Shown one piece after another: positions 24,656 to 36,668 of a stretch of 64,000 nt of DNA; position 1 is the first letter of the stretch; the number at the start of each line of letters is the position of its first letter. Source of the stretch: Tetraselmis striata (taxonomy: Eukaryota > Chlorophyta > Chlorodendrophyceae > Chlorodendrales > Chlorodendraceae); the NCBI GenBank assembly GCA_006384855.1, contig VCJN01000997.1, positions 1 through 64,000 of the forward strand. Direction: 5' to 3'. The notes beneath the pieces are model-generated. The model worked only from the letters and a program-made list of their open reading frames with translations, was not told where the DNA came from and ran no database searches. The position numbers and the translations under genes are program-made.

Positions 24656-26642
24656 ATAAGGCCTGGAAGATTTTATCCGTTGTCTTTGGTGGCGATTTTG
24701 CTCGGGGAAAAAAGGGGGGGGGGGGGGGGGGGGGGGGGGGGAAATCTTCCTTTTCCGGGAAAAAAAAACTTATAGTCTAATAGTACTTTGAACAGTACTC
24801 GTCGATGCCCCCGATGTCGTAGGCGACAGCCCCGGCGTAGCTGACTTGACACCGGCACAGTACAGTAGCGGCTGATGGGGAGACAAACCGCCGCAATGCA
24901 TCCTCTAAGCTGTGTTTATGGGGTTTTAAGAACTAGTCAACTGTCCTAGTGCGACCCGTGCAATATGTTTCGGGTTCCAAACGGGTTTTACCGGTACCCT
25001 CCGGGCTGCCTTATCGCCCGCGAGCCTTGCGCCGGGCCTGGCCGGGGAGCTACTTAGGACAGCCACCATCATTTCATCCGCCCATTCATTGCCTTCCATT
25101 ATCCGATATCCCTCCAGCCTATCCCACCACCAGCAGCACCCGCCGCCCACACCAGGCAGCACCACTATGTACCTTCTGGCGTCACTGGCGGCGTGCGTAA
25201 GCATTTCCGTTGACGGCAGGACCGCAGTGCGGAACGTATGGATAAAGCTAGGCGCTCAGGAGTGGGGCGACAAGAACTCTACGGGCCAGCTAAATGAGGC
25301 AATCGAGGCCCACGCCCCCGACAACCACCCCCTGCTTGCTAACACCGATATCAAGATGGTGTGCCTGGCCGGCACCCGGCACGACCGTGGGCTTTTGCGA
25401 GACTGCACAGCGTTCCTGCTAGAGGCAGTCACAGACACCCTGGCGTTCCTTGAGACGAGAACGGTTACGATTAAGGTCGATTGCCAGCGCCCCGCTACCC
25501 GGTTACAATTAAGGTCTCGGCAAGCACCGCACAACCCGTTCCCGACGACGATGATGGCTAGCGCCGCGCCGAGCCCTGAGAGTCATCACCGCCTCCCTAC
25601 TCACAAAGTGCCTAGCGGCGCCCCGCTGTCTGCCAAAAAACAGCAATACAACTCCCTGATAGACTGGCAAGAGTTAGAGGGCGTCGGTTGGTCGGCGGAC
25701 ATGGCTTAATCAGTCGGCTTCGACTTCGTCTTCGCCTTCCATCGCGCCTTGTTCCATCTCAGCTCTCGTTCCAAGACTGGCGTTGTATCTGGGGTATGAT
25801 AGATGGGAGTAGCTCTGCAAAGGGCCAACCCCGCCGGACAAACGCTTCGCGCAGTTCTTTGGGAAGAAGAAACTCGGACATAAGGCAGATCGGCCGAACG
25901 TTCCGAAGCTCGTTGGAGTACCTCAGTACCGCGCTGTCCGCAACGGAAATGGAGTCCAGAAGGGCAACATGCCGAGCATCATCGCGTTGGTAAAAGCCCT
26001 GGAGCTCTCGCTATTTCGGTATGAGGAGCGGCTCGGCAAGCAGCGCGACTATGACCTTAAAGTCAAAACTGATGGAGGAGCCGGTACGGTCGGCCGGGAC
26101 GGCGTCGCATGTGGAGACCATCGAGGCGCTGAAAGCGCTGGCCACCAAGTGAACCGCGATTTCCCAACCGACATGCGCTCGCTTAGCCCCCGGCTGTTGG
26201 ACACCCCCGTCTATGATGTCTCATACAGTCGGGCGGGTATGGGGTTGACAAAACTACATTGTCATTTATTACATTCATCTATGTGCCATATTCATCTATG
26301 TGCCGTGCGTGGTCTTCTATGTATCCTCCTGCATCTATATTAACGGCATGTCTGCTGCCCAGCCTTGTCTACAGTACTGCACAAAGTACTGTCACAGTCC
26401 CCCCTTTTTTTCACCTGAAGGTGGGGGTGCCCAATACCCATAGAAGTTCATCTATATCATGCTTTTAGTTGCCCTGGCTGTTCCTGCATGCTTACAAGGC
26501 ACAAACATGATGTTTTTTTGTTATTTGTTTCATGGCAGTACTTTAGCAGTACAGCAGAGGAAGGAAGTATTTCCAAAGGGGGGGCCCCAAAAAAAGGGGG
26601 GGGGGCCACCAAAGACAACGAATAAAATCTTCCAGGCCTAAT
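24656..26642. mobile_element. ~2-kb segment bounded by 37-bp inverted repeats, probable DNA transposon
   Basis: The left end (24657-24693, aggcctggaagattttat...) is matched in inverse orientation by 26606-26641, with about two mismatches over ~37 bp. A 28-nt poly-G run lies just inside the left end and a shorter G-rich stretch just inside the right end. The interior carries moderately long plus-strand open frames at about 25089-25709 and 25790-26150 that look protein-like (e.g. LVGVPQYRAVRNGNGVQKGN), but I do not recognise a transposase. No convincing target-site duplication was found. Type is inferred from end structure only. Confidence 0.5.
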
Positions 26643-28196
26643 TGAATAAATCTGCAGTTGGGCGCGCTGCTGAAAAATTCGGACATTTTTTCTATTATTA
26701 TTATTATTATTTCTATTATGATTTTTTTCTATATATAAACAAAAAGATATCCTGTGAGCAGAGCTACGCGGACTCCGATTATTTAGCTAAGGCAATTTAT
26801 GTTGGGGCTGATAAATGGTTAGGGGTACCTGGTAGGACCGTAGGAGTCTTACTCGCAGATTATGATAATCTGCCGGCGTTGCGCGGCACGCGCGCAGATT
26901 ACCCGTAGTGGCAACTACAGGGTACACGGCCGCCGCTAATACCCGTAGTGTGAATTAAAAAAAGGCCAGCAACACCAATCCACCGACCAGCAGCAGCGCA
27001 CCGCTCAGCAGTGCCAGTACAGCAGTGCCAGTACCAGTACTCAAAGATCAACACGAAAAGATCAATAACAATTCAACACAAAAAGATAAACACGGAAATA
27101 CCTGCACAAGCAAGCCGCCTAACATAAGCGGCACGAGGCGGGATGGTCAGTACCCGGGTACCGACACCGGTACCCAAAGCGACTACGAAGCTTACACTTG
27201 TGTTGATCTCCTAGCAGCACTGCTTTTAGCGGTGTATTTAATCCTTACAGTTTATAGGGATTGGGATACTGGCGGCATTCTGTTATTCTCTACGGGTAAG
27301 GATTACAAGTCACTAACAATACTCACTACTCACGGGCTCACTACTCACTGCTCACTGGCGCGTACAACACGATGCTATCGCTGACGCCTCGCGATCATTG
27401 TTTTCACGATCCGGGCATCGTTGTTCGCCGGGAGGTGGATGATTGACTTGTTCCAAAAGGCAGTACCTCACAGCAACGTTGCCCCCATAGATGATGAACT
27501 AAAGGACATGGTGCCGGACGCAGAGCTCTCCCTCCCGGCCTTCAGTGTCGTGACCAGGAGGAAGCTATCATTCCCGGAGCTTGAAGCCCACACTACTGGA
27601 GTTCAAGACTATGCGGTACGGTGTCAAGTACACTGTGGTGCCCTAGGCCACGGTTGTGGATCGGTTTGAGAACTCCATGTTGTTGGGCGACGTGCAACGG
27701 GGGCTGGCAGTGCGGGATGCGGCGTGGCACGACACGGAACCGAGACACAAGGGCCCACTTGGAGACATCCTCGACATATGTCGTAGTACACGAGCATGGT
27801 CTTCAGTCGGCACTGTGGGTGAGGTGAGCAGGAAGGGGTGCGCCGCACGGTGCGCGATGTCGCAGGCTTGGCCGTTGCGGATCGGGATGCCATCTCATTG
27901 CGAGGCACTCGGTAGTGCACCATCCGGGCTTATCAGGGGGCCTTACTCGCAAGAGATTTCCTTGAGGTCCTGAGCTTAGTGGCGGCTCGAGAGCGTGCTC
28001 GCTGCCTCACCAGACGGGACATATTCGCTTGCCATCCTATTGCCGAAGTTGCACGGCGCGTGCGTGGATCGCCATATAACCGCCCACGTGTGCCCGCGCG
28101 GCCCGGACTCTCAAGCGGGCGCGCGTCACTCATCCATCCCGACTCGCCGTGCGGGATGCGGGTCGTTTTTAAGCGCGCAGCTCGGATTGATCTTTT
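26643..28196. other. Gene-poor stretch with unclassified coding-like fragments
   Basis: Contains a TTA-rich microsatellite near 26690-26720, many GGTACC-containing short repeats (27000-27190), and coding-like fragments at about 26735-26905 and 27421-27970 on the plus strand. These fragments have no recognised domain and are interrupted. They are probably remains of mobile elements; family not determined. Confidence 0.35.
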
Positions 28197-29117
28197 AGGC
28201 TGCATTTCTTTTTCGGCCGTAACCGCAATACTCGTACGGTACCCGGTACGAATTTACGGTTGCGGCTCGCAAGTAGTCGTAATCGCTTAACACGGAGTTG
28301 TATTATTGAGCCGTAACCGTAAGTAAACTAGCGGATTTGCGGCTCGGGGAATTGGCCTCGCTGGTCGCAAATATCACAATATTTACGACCGCCCTAAATA
28401 TGGCTGACTGAGCCGTAAATCGAAGTAATACTTTTTACGCGGAATATACATGTTCAGCGCAATGTACAGGCCAGCCGCAAAGGGTCGTAGGGGCTAGGCG
28501 GTGCCTTGCTTGTTGCTCGGCTTGGCACCATCCCGGGTGCCAGGGCGTGCCGATGCTGTTGGGCCCGTTTGAGCGTTTGAACTCACAGGACTGAGGGGGT
28601 GCGGTAAAAGGTCACTGCCCTTGCTCATTTGCTTTGCCAGTCGCCCGCCCACATGGTGTCGTGTTGGGTGCTCATCAGGCTACAGCAACACTCCCAAGCG
28701 ACTGCTCGCGATGGCCACCAATCCCCCCGCCCGCGCCGCCGCGGCCGCAAGCCCCGCTTCCAGGCGCTACGGGCATGCATGGATGACAACGACTTCTGGG
28801 CGGACGAGGAGAACGAAGAGCAAGTTGGGGATGGAGGTGGGTTGGCTGACCGCGCCGTGCGGGGTAACAACGAGAGCACCGAGGACAACGATAAGGAGGA
28901 TGAGGATGAGGACGAGGACGGCGGCAACAAGGACGAAGGGGGTGAGAAGGACGAGGGCGAGGGCGACGAGGCAAATAACGGCGGATATTGGGATGTCACA
29001 TTCCACGGTGCCGGCCGCAACCGTAAAAGTGCCGAATTTGCGGTTCCTACGAGCATTTTAATACCCGTACGAATATTTGCGACTACGGTTACGGCGGCCG
29101 AAAATGAAATGCAGCCT
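28197..29117. mobile_element. ~920-bp element with long terminal inverted repeats
   Basis: The left end AGGCTGCATTTC...CGGCCGTAACCG (from 28197) is mirrored by the right end ...CGGCCGAAAATGAAATGCAGCCT (to 29117). The matching extends inward roughly 75 bp on each side, including the ggttgcggc / gccgcaacc and tacgag / ctcgta blocks. The interior is rich in TTTACGGC-type short repeats and has an acidic low-complexity open frame (28780-28975, Asp/Glu/Gly-rich) with no known domain. It looks like a non-autonomous DNA transposon (MITE-like). No clean target-site duplication seen. Confidence 0.65.
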
Positions 29118-30225
29118 TGTATAATCCCTAGTACTGCTTCTAGCGGTGGATGTGTTACTGTGCCTTTTTGTATAATTCGCACCAGTACACTACTGAATTA
29201 CTTATGAGCTACGGCCCATGGTACGGGTACTTGCCTCTTGTAATTCAAACCAGTACCTCGGTACCTCTTGATTTGGTTTATGTTCACCCGCCACAGCCTG
29301 GCCACAACCGAAACGTTTTCAGGCGTCTGGCCCCGCCAAAGAGCCGACATAGGCGGGCTATGGCCCTAAGATGTTCCCCCAAGACCTATCCGATGCATGA
29401 GGGATGGGTCGGCATGTGGGTCGGACCGGCTCCGGTTGGCACGTCCTGCCTCCGAGCATGCGGTCGTCATGGCTGCCAACAGTTGTTGGATGTAGCCAGT
29501 AGGGGTAACATGCCGTAACGTTTTTTCCGCAGCCGCCTCCGGAGGGCATGGTAGCAGCGACGCGTGCAACGGCCCGGCGCATATCATGGGTTGTATAGCT
29601 ACATGGGTCCGTATACACTACTATGCACCGCTTTATTGTGTAGGGTATGCATTTGCAAGCGGCTCCTATGGGCCGATGCGAGAGCGGGTCGCGAGGGCAA
29701 GATGCGTCAATGTACAAGCGCAACCGGTGCGATAATCGCGCTGATACCTTCCCCGTTGAGGTGGCCTCCCGCAGGCCGGGTGATCACCAACTACTCGCTC
29801 CCGTAGTACCCGAGCACAGTATATAATTGTGCAATATGTCTACCCTACTCGTACCCGTATGCGTACACCGGCGGAAGGGGCCACAAATAATAATGATTCG
29901 CCGTAACGCGCCAACCTTCCAATTTTATGCCCCCACCCCAGATCGCACCGCGGTACACATGCCCTAGACGACCAGCATTCCTCCAACCCCCTTGGCACCT
30001 TAAGTTGACCTAGGGTGCTGAGGTGGCTCACCATGCCATGTACATTTACGATTGGGCTTTATTGGGTGCCTAGAAGCAAAAAACGTTACGCCCCTGTGCA
30101 TTAAACTAGAATTGATAAGAGGTAGTGTTCCGAGCTGTTCCCGCCAGCAAATGGGCGGCAGAGAATGAGAACACGTGTACGTAGCCTCAATGTGCTACCG
30201 GTCAAGGCCGGTAGGCATAGAGGTA
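29118..30225. other. Intergenic DNA without recognised genes
   Basis: No exon or RNA gene could be supported. Short GGTACC-containing motifs recur (29215-29270), as in 27.0-27.2 kb. Confidence 0.4.
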
Positions 30226-30480
30226 AAAGAAAAGTAAAGTTCGCCCCGGGGCATCGGCCGAAGCCGCCCCAGCGCTTGACCTCTTGCGCCAATTGCAGTC
30301 GTAGGTCGGGCATAGCCCATAGACCATTGCCGCATTCGAACCCCGAAGGGCTAATGCATCAACCGGGGAAACCCGGCGCCAACACACGCCGGGACGATAT
30401 TGCCGAAAATACATCGGCCAGGAATCGCGAACCCGGGACCTCTCGCGTACGAGACGACCGCTCAACCGAGCGGACAAGGG
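30226..30480 (-). mobile_element. tRNA-derived SINE, copy A (full length)
   Basis: Read on the minus strand, it begins with a tRNA-like head (GCTCGGTTGAGCGGTCGTC, then GGTCCCGGGTTCG containing a B-box-like motif). It continues with a body shared with copies at 36.5, 48.4 and 55.1 kb (GCATTAGCCCTTCGGGG, CCTACGACTGCA, GGGGCGGCTTCGGCCGATG), and ends in GGGGCGAACTTTACTTTTC, an ACTTTT-rich tail. Length ~250 bp. It has Pol III-type promoter potential. Copies differ at many positions, so it is not very recent. Confidence 0.75.
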
Positions 30481-31756
30481 ATATACAGGTACCTTGTAGG
30501 CATAGAGCTGTTCGTTATAGGCCGGAAATGAAAAAGCTGGGTAACCGCTGCCTCTATGTAATTATACATTTCATCTCCAGGCCGGCGGTCGTTCAGCAAT
30601 GTGACTTCAACCAAGAGGCACAACCCTTAGCACAGTTAGAGCAACGCATCAAATCCTATAACTACACATGGCTGCCCACATAAGTCTTGCCCCACTCGTC
30701 GAGCATCAATTGTAGATCGACCCATTATGAGCCCTCACCTTCGTTTCCGGCCTCGCACTTCCATGCGTCATACGTGAACGCGACATCATGCTCGCGGGGA
30801 GCCTTAAGTGGCGTTTGTTGGGCTCTCGTTGTAAAATTAAGCCATAGGTGTGCGTGTCATTGTTCAGGGTTGGTAATGAATTTGATAATCCAATGTCAAG
30901 AGGGCACTTTTCTTGTATCGCACGTCTGGATCATCTGGATCTCACGTCGCGGGCGGACAGCGCCCAACCGACTTGAGCCCAGGCAGGAGACCGAGCAGCA
31001 AGTGCGGCTGGTCCTGCGATGCTATGAAGGGCGGGAGCGGCTAGTTTGACCGGTAGAGCTGTTCCCATGTCATACCGTTCTGAGGTCTCAAAAAGGAACT
31101 GAAAAAGTGAAAATACTACATGGTGATTGGCTAGTCGCCATTTGCTTTTTGCGACGTGGCGCGCTGTGCGTGTAGAAATTACGGCGGTAGAGCGGTCTAC
31201 CGGTAGAGCAGTCCCGTGTCATACAGGTCTAATTCTTCCATGCGGCGGGCTACGGCACGGAAAACCGGCATTATTTTCAAATATTCCGGTCTCCAGCTGT
31301 TATCCGCAAGCTGCGTACGGCTACATCCACGGGGATTGAAAACGCTCATCATAAAATATGCTTGTCAGTTTACCGCACCTCGAGCAGCCGAGCCGCCGGC
31401 GCCCGCAGCAGGAAATGGGCGGCAGACACTATGGGGATAGTAAGGATTACGTAGCCTCACCTCAGTGTGTGGGTATGCGGGTCGTGACGGCGGTGCACAT
31501 GCCCACATCGATCACCTGCGCGGAACTGGAAGTCGCCGACAGCTGCTGGTGGAAGGTAGCTCCCGCCCCGCATCTGGGGCAGCGCATGACCCGCCCACCC
31601 CCAACCCTCCACCCAAGTGATGCAGGCTTGCATTCAGCGCGCACGCCAGTCTCCGCTGTCCGCTCTTGCCTCGTCACGACCCTCGCACCGCGTGCTCCCG
31701 TGACGACGACCGCACCTCACGGCATCACGGCCCCGCAGCAGCGCGCGTCAGGTTCG
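30481..31756. other. Intergenic DNA without recognised genes
   Basis: Nothing that can be supported as an exon or RNA gene. A short direct repeat (accggtagagc...gt.ccatgtcatac-like) occurs near 31050-31080 and 31200-31225. Confidence 0.35.
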
Positions 31757-31797
31757 CTTTTTTTTCCGCCCCTATGACAGGACTGGCAACAGTGCAG
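31757..31797 (-). mobile_element. Tiny 3'-end fragment of the LINE family
   Basis: On the minus strand the sequence reads gccagtcctgtc, a variant of the GC-rich end, gcgg, then eight A. This matches the last ~45 nt of the LINE at 18503-20143 in order and spacing. Only the 3' terminus is present, as expected for extreme 5' truncation; the rest may have been lost later. Confidence 0.6.
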
Positions 31798-32575
31798 CCC
31801 TCCCTATTCCAGGGAACGCTAAAAGCTGTTGAGCGGCTGCTGTTAGGGGCTTCCAAGCTCATGTGCGAACGCAGCAGGTGCCGTAACGAGTGACGCCCTC
31901 GTTCGAGTACGGAGTGCCCCCCCCGGCTTCGCGACCACACATCCCTCTATTCCTCCCTCACAACCCGCCCCTATCCCCCGCCCGGCCCCTGGCCTGGTTC
32001 ACCGTGCCGTCGCTCGGTGCCTTCGCCCCAACGCCGAAACGCTCCCACGGCCTCCGCACTATCAACTCCCTCACATCGCACCCTTGCTGGGCAGCCTTGG
32101 AACGGCCTGGAATTTCGCCCTTGACTCGGTTATGTGTGCGCCTCTCTCGCCGGCGATATCGTGGGCTGGGGAGGGGAAGCTGGGAGGGGGTTTAATTGGG
32201 AGACGATTGAAGGGAAACGGGGAGGGGGGGGGGGGGGGCGGGGGGGGGGTCCCTTGCCCTTTCATCCCCCCCCCCCCCCCCCCCCTGCCAGAGTCACTCC
32301 TGCCTGCCGGCAAGGCGCTAACCCCCCTTCATGTGCGCCTCCCTGCGCCACATCTAAACCTCTGGCGGTGACCTTGCATGATGAGAAGCAGGTTGAGCGT
32401 GCCAGGCGGCCTGGAGGAGGGCATCAGGGCCTCAGCGCGGGCGTCGCGATGGTGTCCGGCTGGTGAGCGCCCCTGAGCTACCGCACTCTCCCACTGACCC
32501 CGCACTCGCCGCCTGCGCGCCCAGCTGGGCAGCCGGGGCTGACGCACCGCGGACCGGGCGTGTGGCAGGGGGCAG
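31798..32575. other. 5' flank of the IQ-motif gene, with paired poly-G and poly-C tracts
   Basis: About 780 bp that should contain the promoter and any upstream exons of the gene at 32576. A poly-G run (about 32222-32250) is followed ~20 nt later by a poly-C run (about 32267-32285), which can pair. An open stretch at 32370-32460 ends at a GT donor, but its phase does not fit the next exon, so no start codon can be chosen. Confidence 0.4.
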
Positions 32576-35500
32576 GAGGACTGCTGCGGCTGGGGCTCAA
32601 ATGACGGCGGCGGCGACCTTTTTGCGCGCCGCCCCTCCTCGGATGGCGGCGATGTGCAGCTGCTCACGAGCAAGGCCGCCGAGGCGTGCGACGACGCGGG
32701 CATGCAGGACATGTTCCGCCACATGTACCGCCTCAACCTGTCGGCGTGCCTTATCCAGGAGTGCTGGCGCGCGTGGCGGGCGCGGCGCATGGCGGCGGAG
32801 GAGGAGGGGGCGCGGCGGCAGCGCGACGTGCTGTTTGCGTGGGCGGACGAGCAGCGCCGGACGTGGGGCCCCCAGGGACCCGCGTGGAAGCCCTCGCGCG
32901 GGTCGTCCGGCCTGTTCAGCAGCTTTGAGGCCATGGACTGGCGCGACCGCAGTGAGTGCCTCTGGTACGCGGCCAAGTACTTCATGGACCGCGGGCTGTG
33001 GGCGCCGGGGCGCAAGGGCGCGCTGACGGAGGCGCAGATGCAGGAGCTGCTGGTGCGCCCCGCCTAGCACCCCTCAACCTCACCATCATCATCACCACCA
33101 TCACCCACACCATCACCAGCACTAGCACCCTCACCATTGCCATCATTATCACCATCACCATCATCACTGTGGCCCGCACCCTCGCCATCACCATACGTGC
33201 TAGTGTAGGCCCATGCTCATCGGATATGGTAACGTGATTTGAGTTAAGGTGTGACTGCCGGAATGAGCATCCCCCCTTACCCCCCACCCCCCCCCCTGCG
33301 GGTGCGCATCTTGTAACCTCGCAGGCACTAGAGGCGGGCTGGCGCAGTGCGGTGGGCGGCGGCAGTGCGGGCGGCTTCACGCGCTTTGAGTACATGAGCT
33401 GGGCATCGGAGTTTGTCAAAGCGGGCAGCGGCCACAGCGGTCCCTCCTGGGGCGGCGGTGCGGTGCAGCGCCGCGGTCGCGACAGCTGGCAGCCGCCACC
33501 GCTGGAGCAACAGGCAGGGAAGGAACCGCGGGGCGCACCGCCACCCGCCCGCCGCAACGAGTTTCCCCGCCGCGACAGCCCTCATGCGGGCGGCGGCCAG
33601 GCGGCGCCTGGCGGGCCCAAGGCGGTGCCCTCCCCCAGCAGGCAGCGCTCGCTCAGCCGGCCCAAGAACGCGGCGAGCAACGCGGAGCCTTTGACCCCCA
33701 AGAGCCAAGCTTCGGGGGAGCGCTCGTCGCCAGCTGGTAGGCTCGGCGAGGGCGCGACCTGGCGGGGTCTGGCGACGGAGCCGGGCGATGACGGGCAGCG
33801 GCAGGAGGCCGCCCCGCCGAGCCCCTCTCGGCAGCAAGGCGCCGTGGAGCAGGTGGCCAGCGCGCGGACACAAGGCGGCGTCTCGTCGACGGTGTCGCCG
33901 TCGGCGTCGCCGCGTGCCTCCGAGATTCGGCCGGGGCTGCAGCCGCAGCCGCAGCTGCAGCCGGGAGGGGAGTGGGCGGAGGCGAAGGCCCCACGGCCGG
34001 ACCGGCGCGGCCGCCAGAGCTCGGCCAGCTCCTCGACGGGCTCAGCCGCCTCCCCGCGCCACGGCCTCTCCAGCGCCTCCTCCGCGGACAGCAGCGGGCA
34101 GCGAGTCGCGCTGTCGCGCCGTCGGAATAACCGAGAGGATGGCGCCGTGCTGCCCGCACTGCGCGTGGCCACCGCGGGCGCGAGCGACCCCAGGCTGGCG
34201 CCGCTGACTGGCATTGCGGGCCACGACTGGCAGAGCGAGCGGGTCCCCGCCGACCAGGATGGACGCCGGCCGCTATCGCCGGCCAGCCGCCGCGAGCTGC
34301 GGCATGTGGCGGCCGAGGTTAGCGAGCAGATCAGCCCGGAGGTGAGCTGGTTTGAGCCGCCGGAGCTGCCCTTCAGCGGCGCCGTGCCGTGGGGCGGTGG
34401 CGCAGCCCCTGCCGCCCCTCCCTCCAGCGGCGGCTCCTCCGCTGGAAGCGGCGCCGTATCGGCAACGAGAGGCTCGCCGGCGCCCTGGCAGGAGCGCCGC
34501 GCTGTGCTGTCGCACCGCCCGGCGCCACTGTCCCCCGGGCGGCGCCCCGGCAGTGGTGCGGCGGCGGTGTTCGCTGGTGGCGACCCCGTCCCGCGTGGCT
34601 ACGTGTTTGGGACCGAATGGGTGCGGCGTACGGCAGCGCTCAGCCCGGCTGGCCGCCGGCAACGGCACCGGGAGCAACACGATTACGATGGGTGCATCGC
34701 AACGCGCGGCTTGCCGCTCTCGTTCGGCTGCCGCACCTCGCGTCGAGCCCACGGGCGCTCCGATGGGTGACACCTGCCCGCTGATGATGCTGGGAATGGC
34801 GCGCTCGCCCGGCGACGGTGGTCGGCCTGGCGGCGCATCGGCCTTCCGTGGTGATTTCCGCCCGGATGCTCTGTCGCCGGGAGGTCGCCCCTTCACCTCA
34901 TCCTCTGCAGCCGTTATTCGACCGAAACTGCATGTGCGGTGGGACGGGGATCGTCAGCGACGACGAGGCCTCGGCACGCGTCGACGCTTACGTGATGTCG
35001 ACTTTGGACGCGCATGCAAGCGCAGAGGCGGGCAAGGAGGCGGCGCGCCGGGAGGCACTGCTCGACGCACGTCGGGAGGCGCGCCACTCCCGGCGAGCCC
35101 CCGGCAGCCAAGCGGGCGCCATTATCGCCGATCCAGCGGCACCTGTGGCTGATGAAGCGCGACTCTACCACGGTCGGCAGGCGCTCTCCCCGTTTGGCGG
35201 CGACAGCCAGCCTGGGCCCTTTTCGTCCGAAACGCGATCTGGGCGCCGGACAGTCGGCAGCTGGGAGCAAATGGAGGCCGACAGCCTAGACGCCGCGCGA
35301 GCGCGGGCCCGAGATCAGATGCTCGACAAGCGGCGCCAAATGGGCACACGCGGCGGGCTCCGCCGCAGCAAGAGCGTCGGCACCATGCTGGGAACGCTGG
35401 CCGGAATGGGCGGCCCGCTCGCAGCGGCCGCCGCGGGTGGGGGTGGCGGCAGCTGCGCGCTGCTGCCCGCGCCCGCCGGCATCCGCACGACGCCTGCGCG

Positions 35501-35723
35501 CGCTGCGCGAGCGGGCAGCCTCGTCGGCAGCGGCAAGGCCATCCCGGGCTTGCTCCGAGCCGGCGTTGACGGCAAGGTGAAGGCAACAAACTCTACACGT
35601 GCCGCATCGCAACTGCTGTCACGCAGCAAGTCGGCGTTCTCGGTGGGCGAGCAGCAGCAGCAGCAGCTATACAGCACAGGGGCGGGGCAGCTGCTACGCG
35701 GCATAATGCTGCATGAGCCATGA
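32576..35723 (+). CDS. IQ-motif protein of unknown function, 5' end unresolved, apparent frameshifts
   Basis: Exon 32576-33052 (159 codons, acceptor CAG at 32573-32575) encodes an alpha-helical segment with a calmodulin-binding IQ motif (CLIQECWRAWRARRM) and an aromatic segment DWRDRSECLWYAAKYFMDRG. After a short intron with a C-rich stretch near its acceptor, exon 2 starts at 33325 (ALEAGWRSAVGGG, FTRFEYMSWASEFVKAG). It continues as a long Ser/Pro/Arg/Gly-rich, probably disordered region to the TGA at 35721-35723, including a short Gln run. Coding character moves from frame 1 to 2 near 34640-34700 and from 2 to 3 near the GGGG at about 34947; each shift is one base. They may be indels, assembly errors or unrecognised introns. 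The upstream start was not found. I do not recognise the family. Confidence 0.6.
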
Positions 35724-36495
35724 TTGTGTTTGCAATAATCCTGGGCAGCTAGTCGTTCAACGGACTTGCGTGAGAGCGAGCGGGGTTTAAATCCGGGATG
35801 GTAGCCGCACCGCCATAACAATCCAGCTTGAGGGCCTTTTTCATTGGCATGGATGTCTTCATCAAGTTGCCTGACAGCGCCCAATGTTGGCGGCCCCTTG
35901 TGGCAGCATAACAACACCTTCTCCGCATGGCGTTGCGTGTTAGCGGAGCGGTAGACAAAGTCATAATAATAAGTACAGCAACTGCTGCAGTTCTGCTGGC
36001 GACCGTGCGATCGGCGCATCAGTCCTCATAAGTGCGGTCACCTGCAGCACGAGCACATGACACACATGCAGTGCCGGTGCAGGCCAGAACATGCACCTGC
36101 TCCGGCAGCCGAGCATGGACTAAAATTATTAGCAGGCCTGCAGCAGACGAATTCCTGTGCTGTTTCTGTGTTGGTTGCATAGCATAATGCCATAATTCTG
36201 ATAGAAATAATGTGCACGATGCTCCTTACTATAATTTGTCCTGGTAGAGAGATATTGCATCATATCAGAATGTAATCATTACAGCACAGTGATGATTATC
36301 TGGCGGCATGCGCAGCACCATTAAGCTGAATGATATGACAGGAATATATATGTGTATATATGCAGAAGTGGTATTCCTTAGCGCGGGACAAACACCGTTT
36401 GCGAGTAGTTTTGATGCGTTTTGCGAACTCGCAGTATTCGGTACCGGTAAATATGGTACCGATTGCGAGCCGAAATGGGCGTTAATAAAAAGTAA
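35724..36495. other. 3' flank of the IQ-motif gene
   Basis: AT-rich from about 36120 onward, with no exon seen. A TGTAA motif at about 36271 is rather far (~550 nt) from the stop codon to be the obvious poly-A signal. Confidence 0.35.
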
Positions 36496-36668
36496 AGGTA
36501 AATTTCGCCCCGGGACATCGGCCGAAGCCGCCCCAGCACTTCACCTCTTGCGCCAACTGCAGTCGTAGGTTTGGCATAGCCCTAAGACCATTGCCTCATT
36601 CGAACCCCGCAGGGCTAATGCATCAACCGGGTAAACCCGGGACACGCCGGGCCGGTATTGCCGAATAA
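36496..36668 (-). mobile_element. tRNA-derived SINE, copy B (5' truncated, no tRNA head)
   Basis: Same body as copy A, from the TATTGCCG-side segment through GCATTAGCCCT, CGACTGCAGTTGG and GGCGGCTTCGGCCGATG to the TTTACC tail on the minus strand. The tRNA-like head present in copies A and D is missing. Confidence 0.75.

Noticed and set aside
33325-34900. Long open frames on the minus strand opposite the IQ-motif gene
   Set aside because: GC-rich coding DNA keeps antisense frames open; the plus-strand frame has the splice-consistent upstream exon with the IQ motif.
35745-35805. tRNA-like sequence (TAGTCGTTCAACGG and GGTTTAAATCC resemble A and B boxes)
   Set aside because: The T stem and acceptor do not pair properly; at best a tRNA relic or SINE head.
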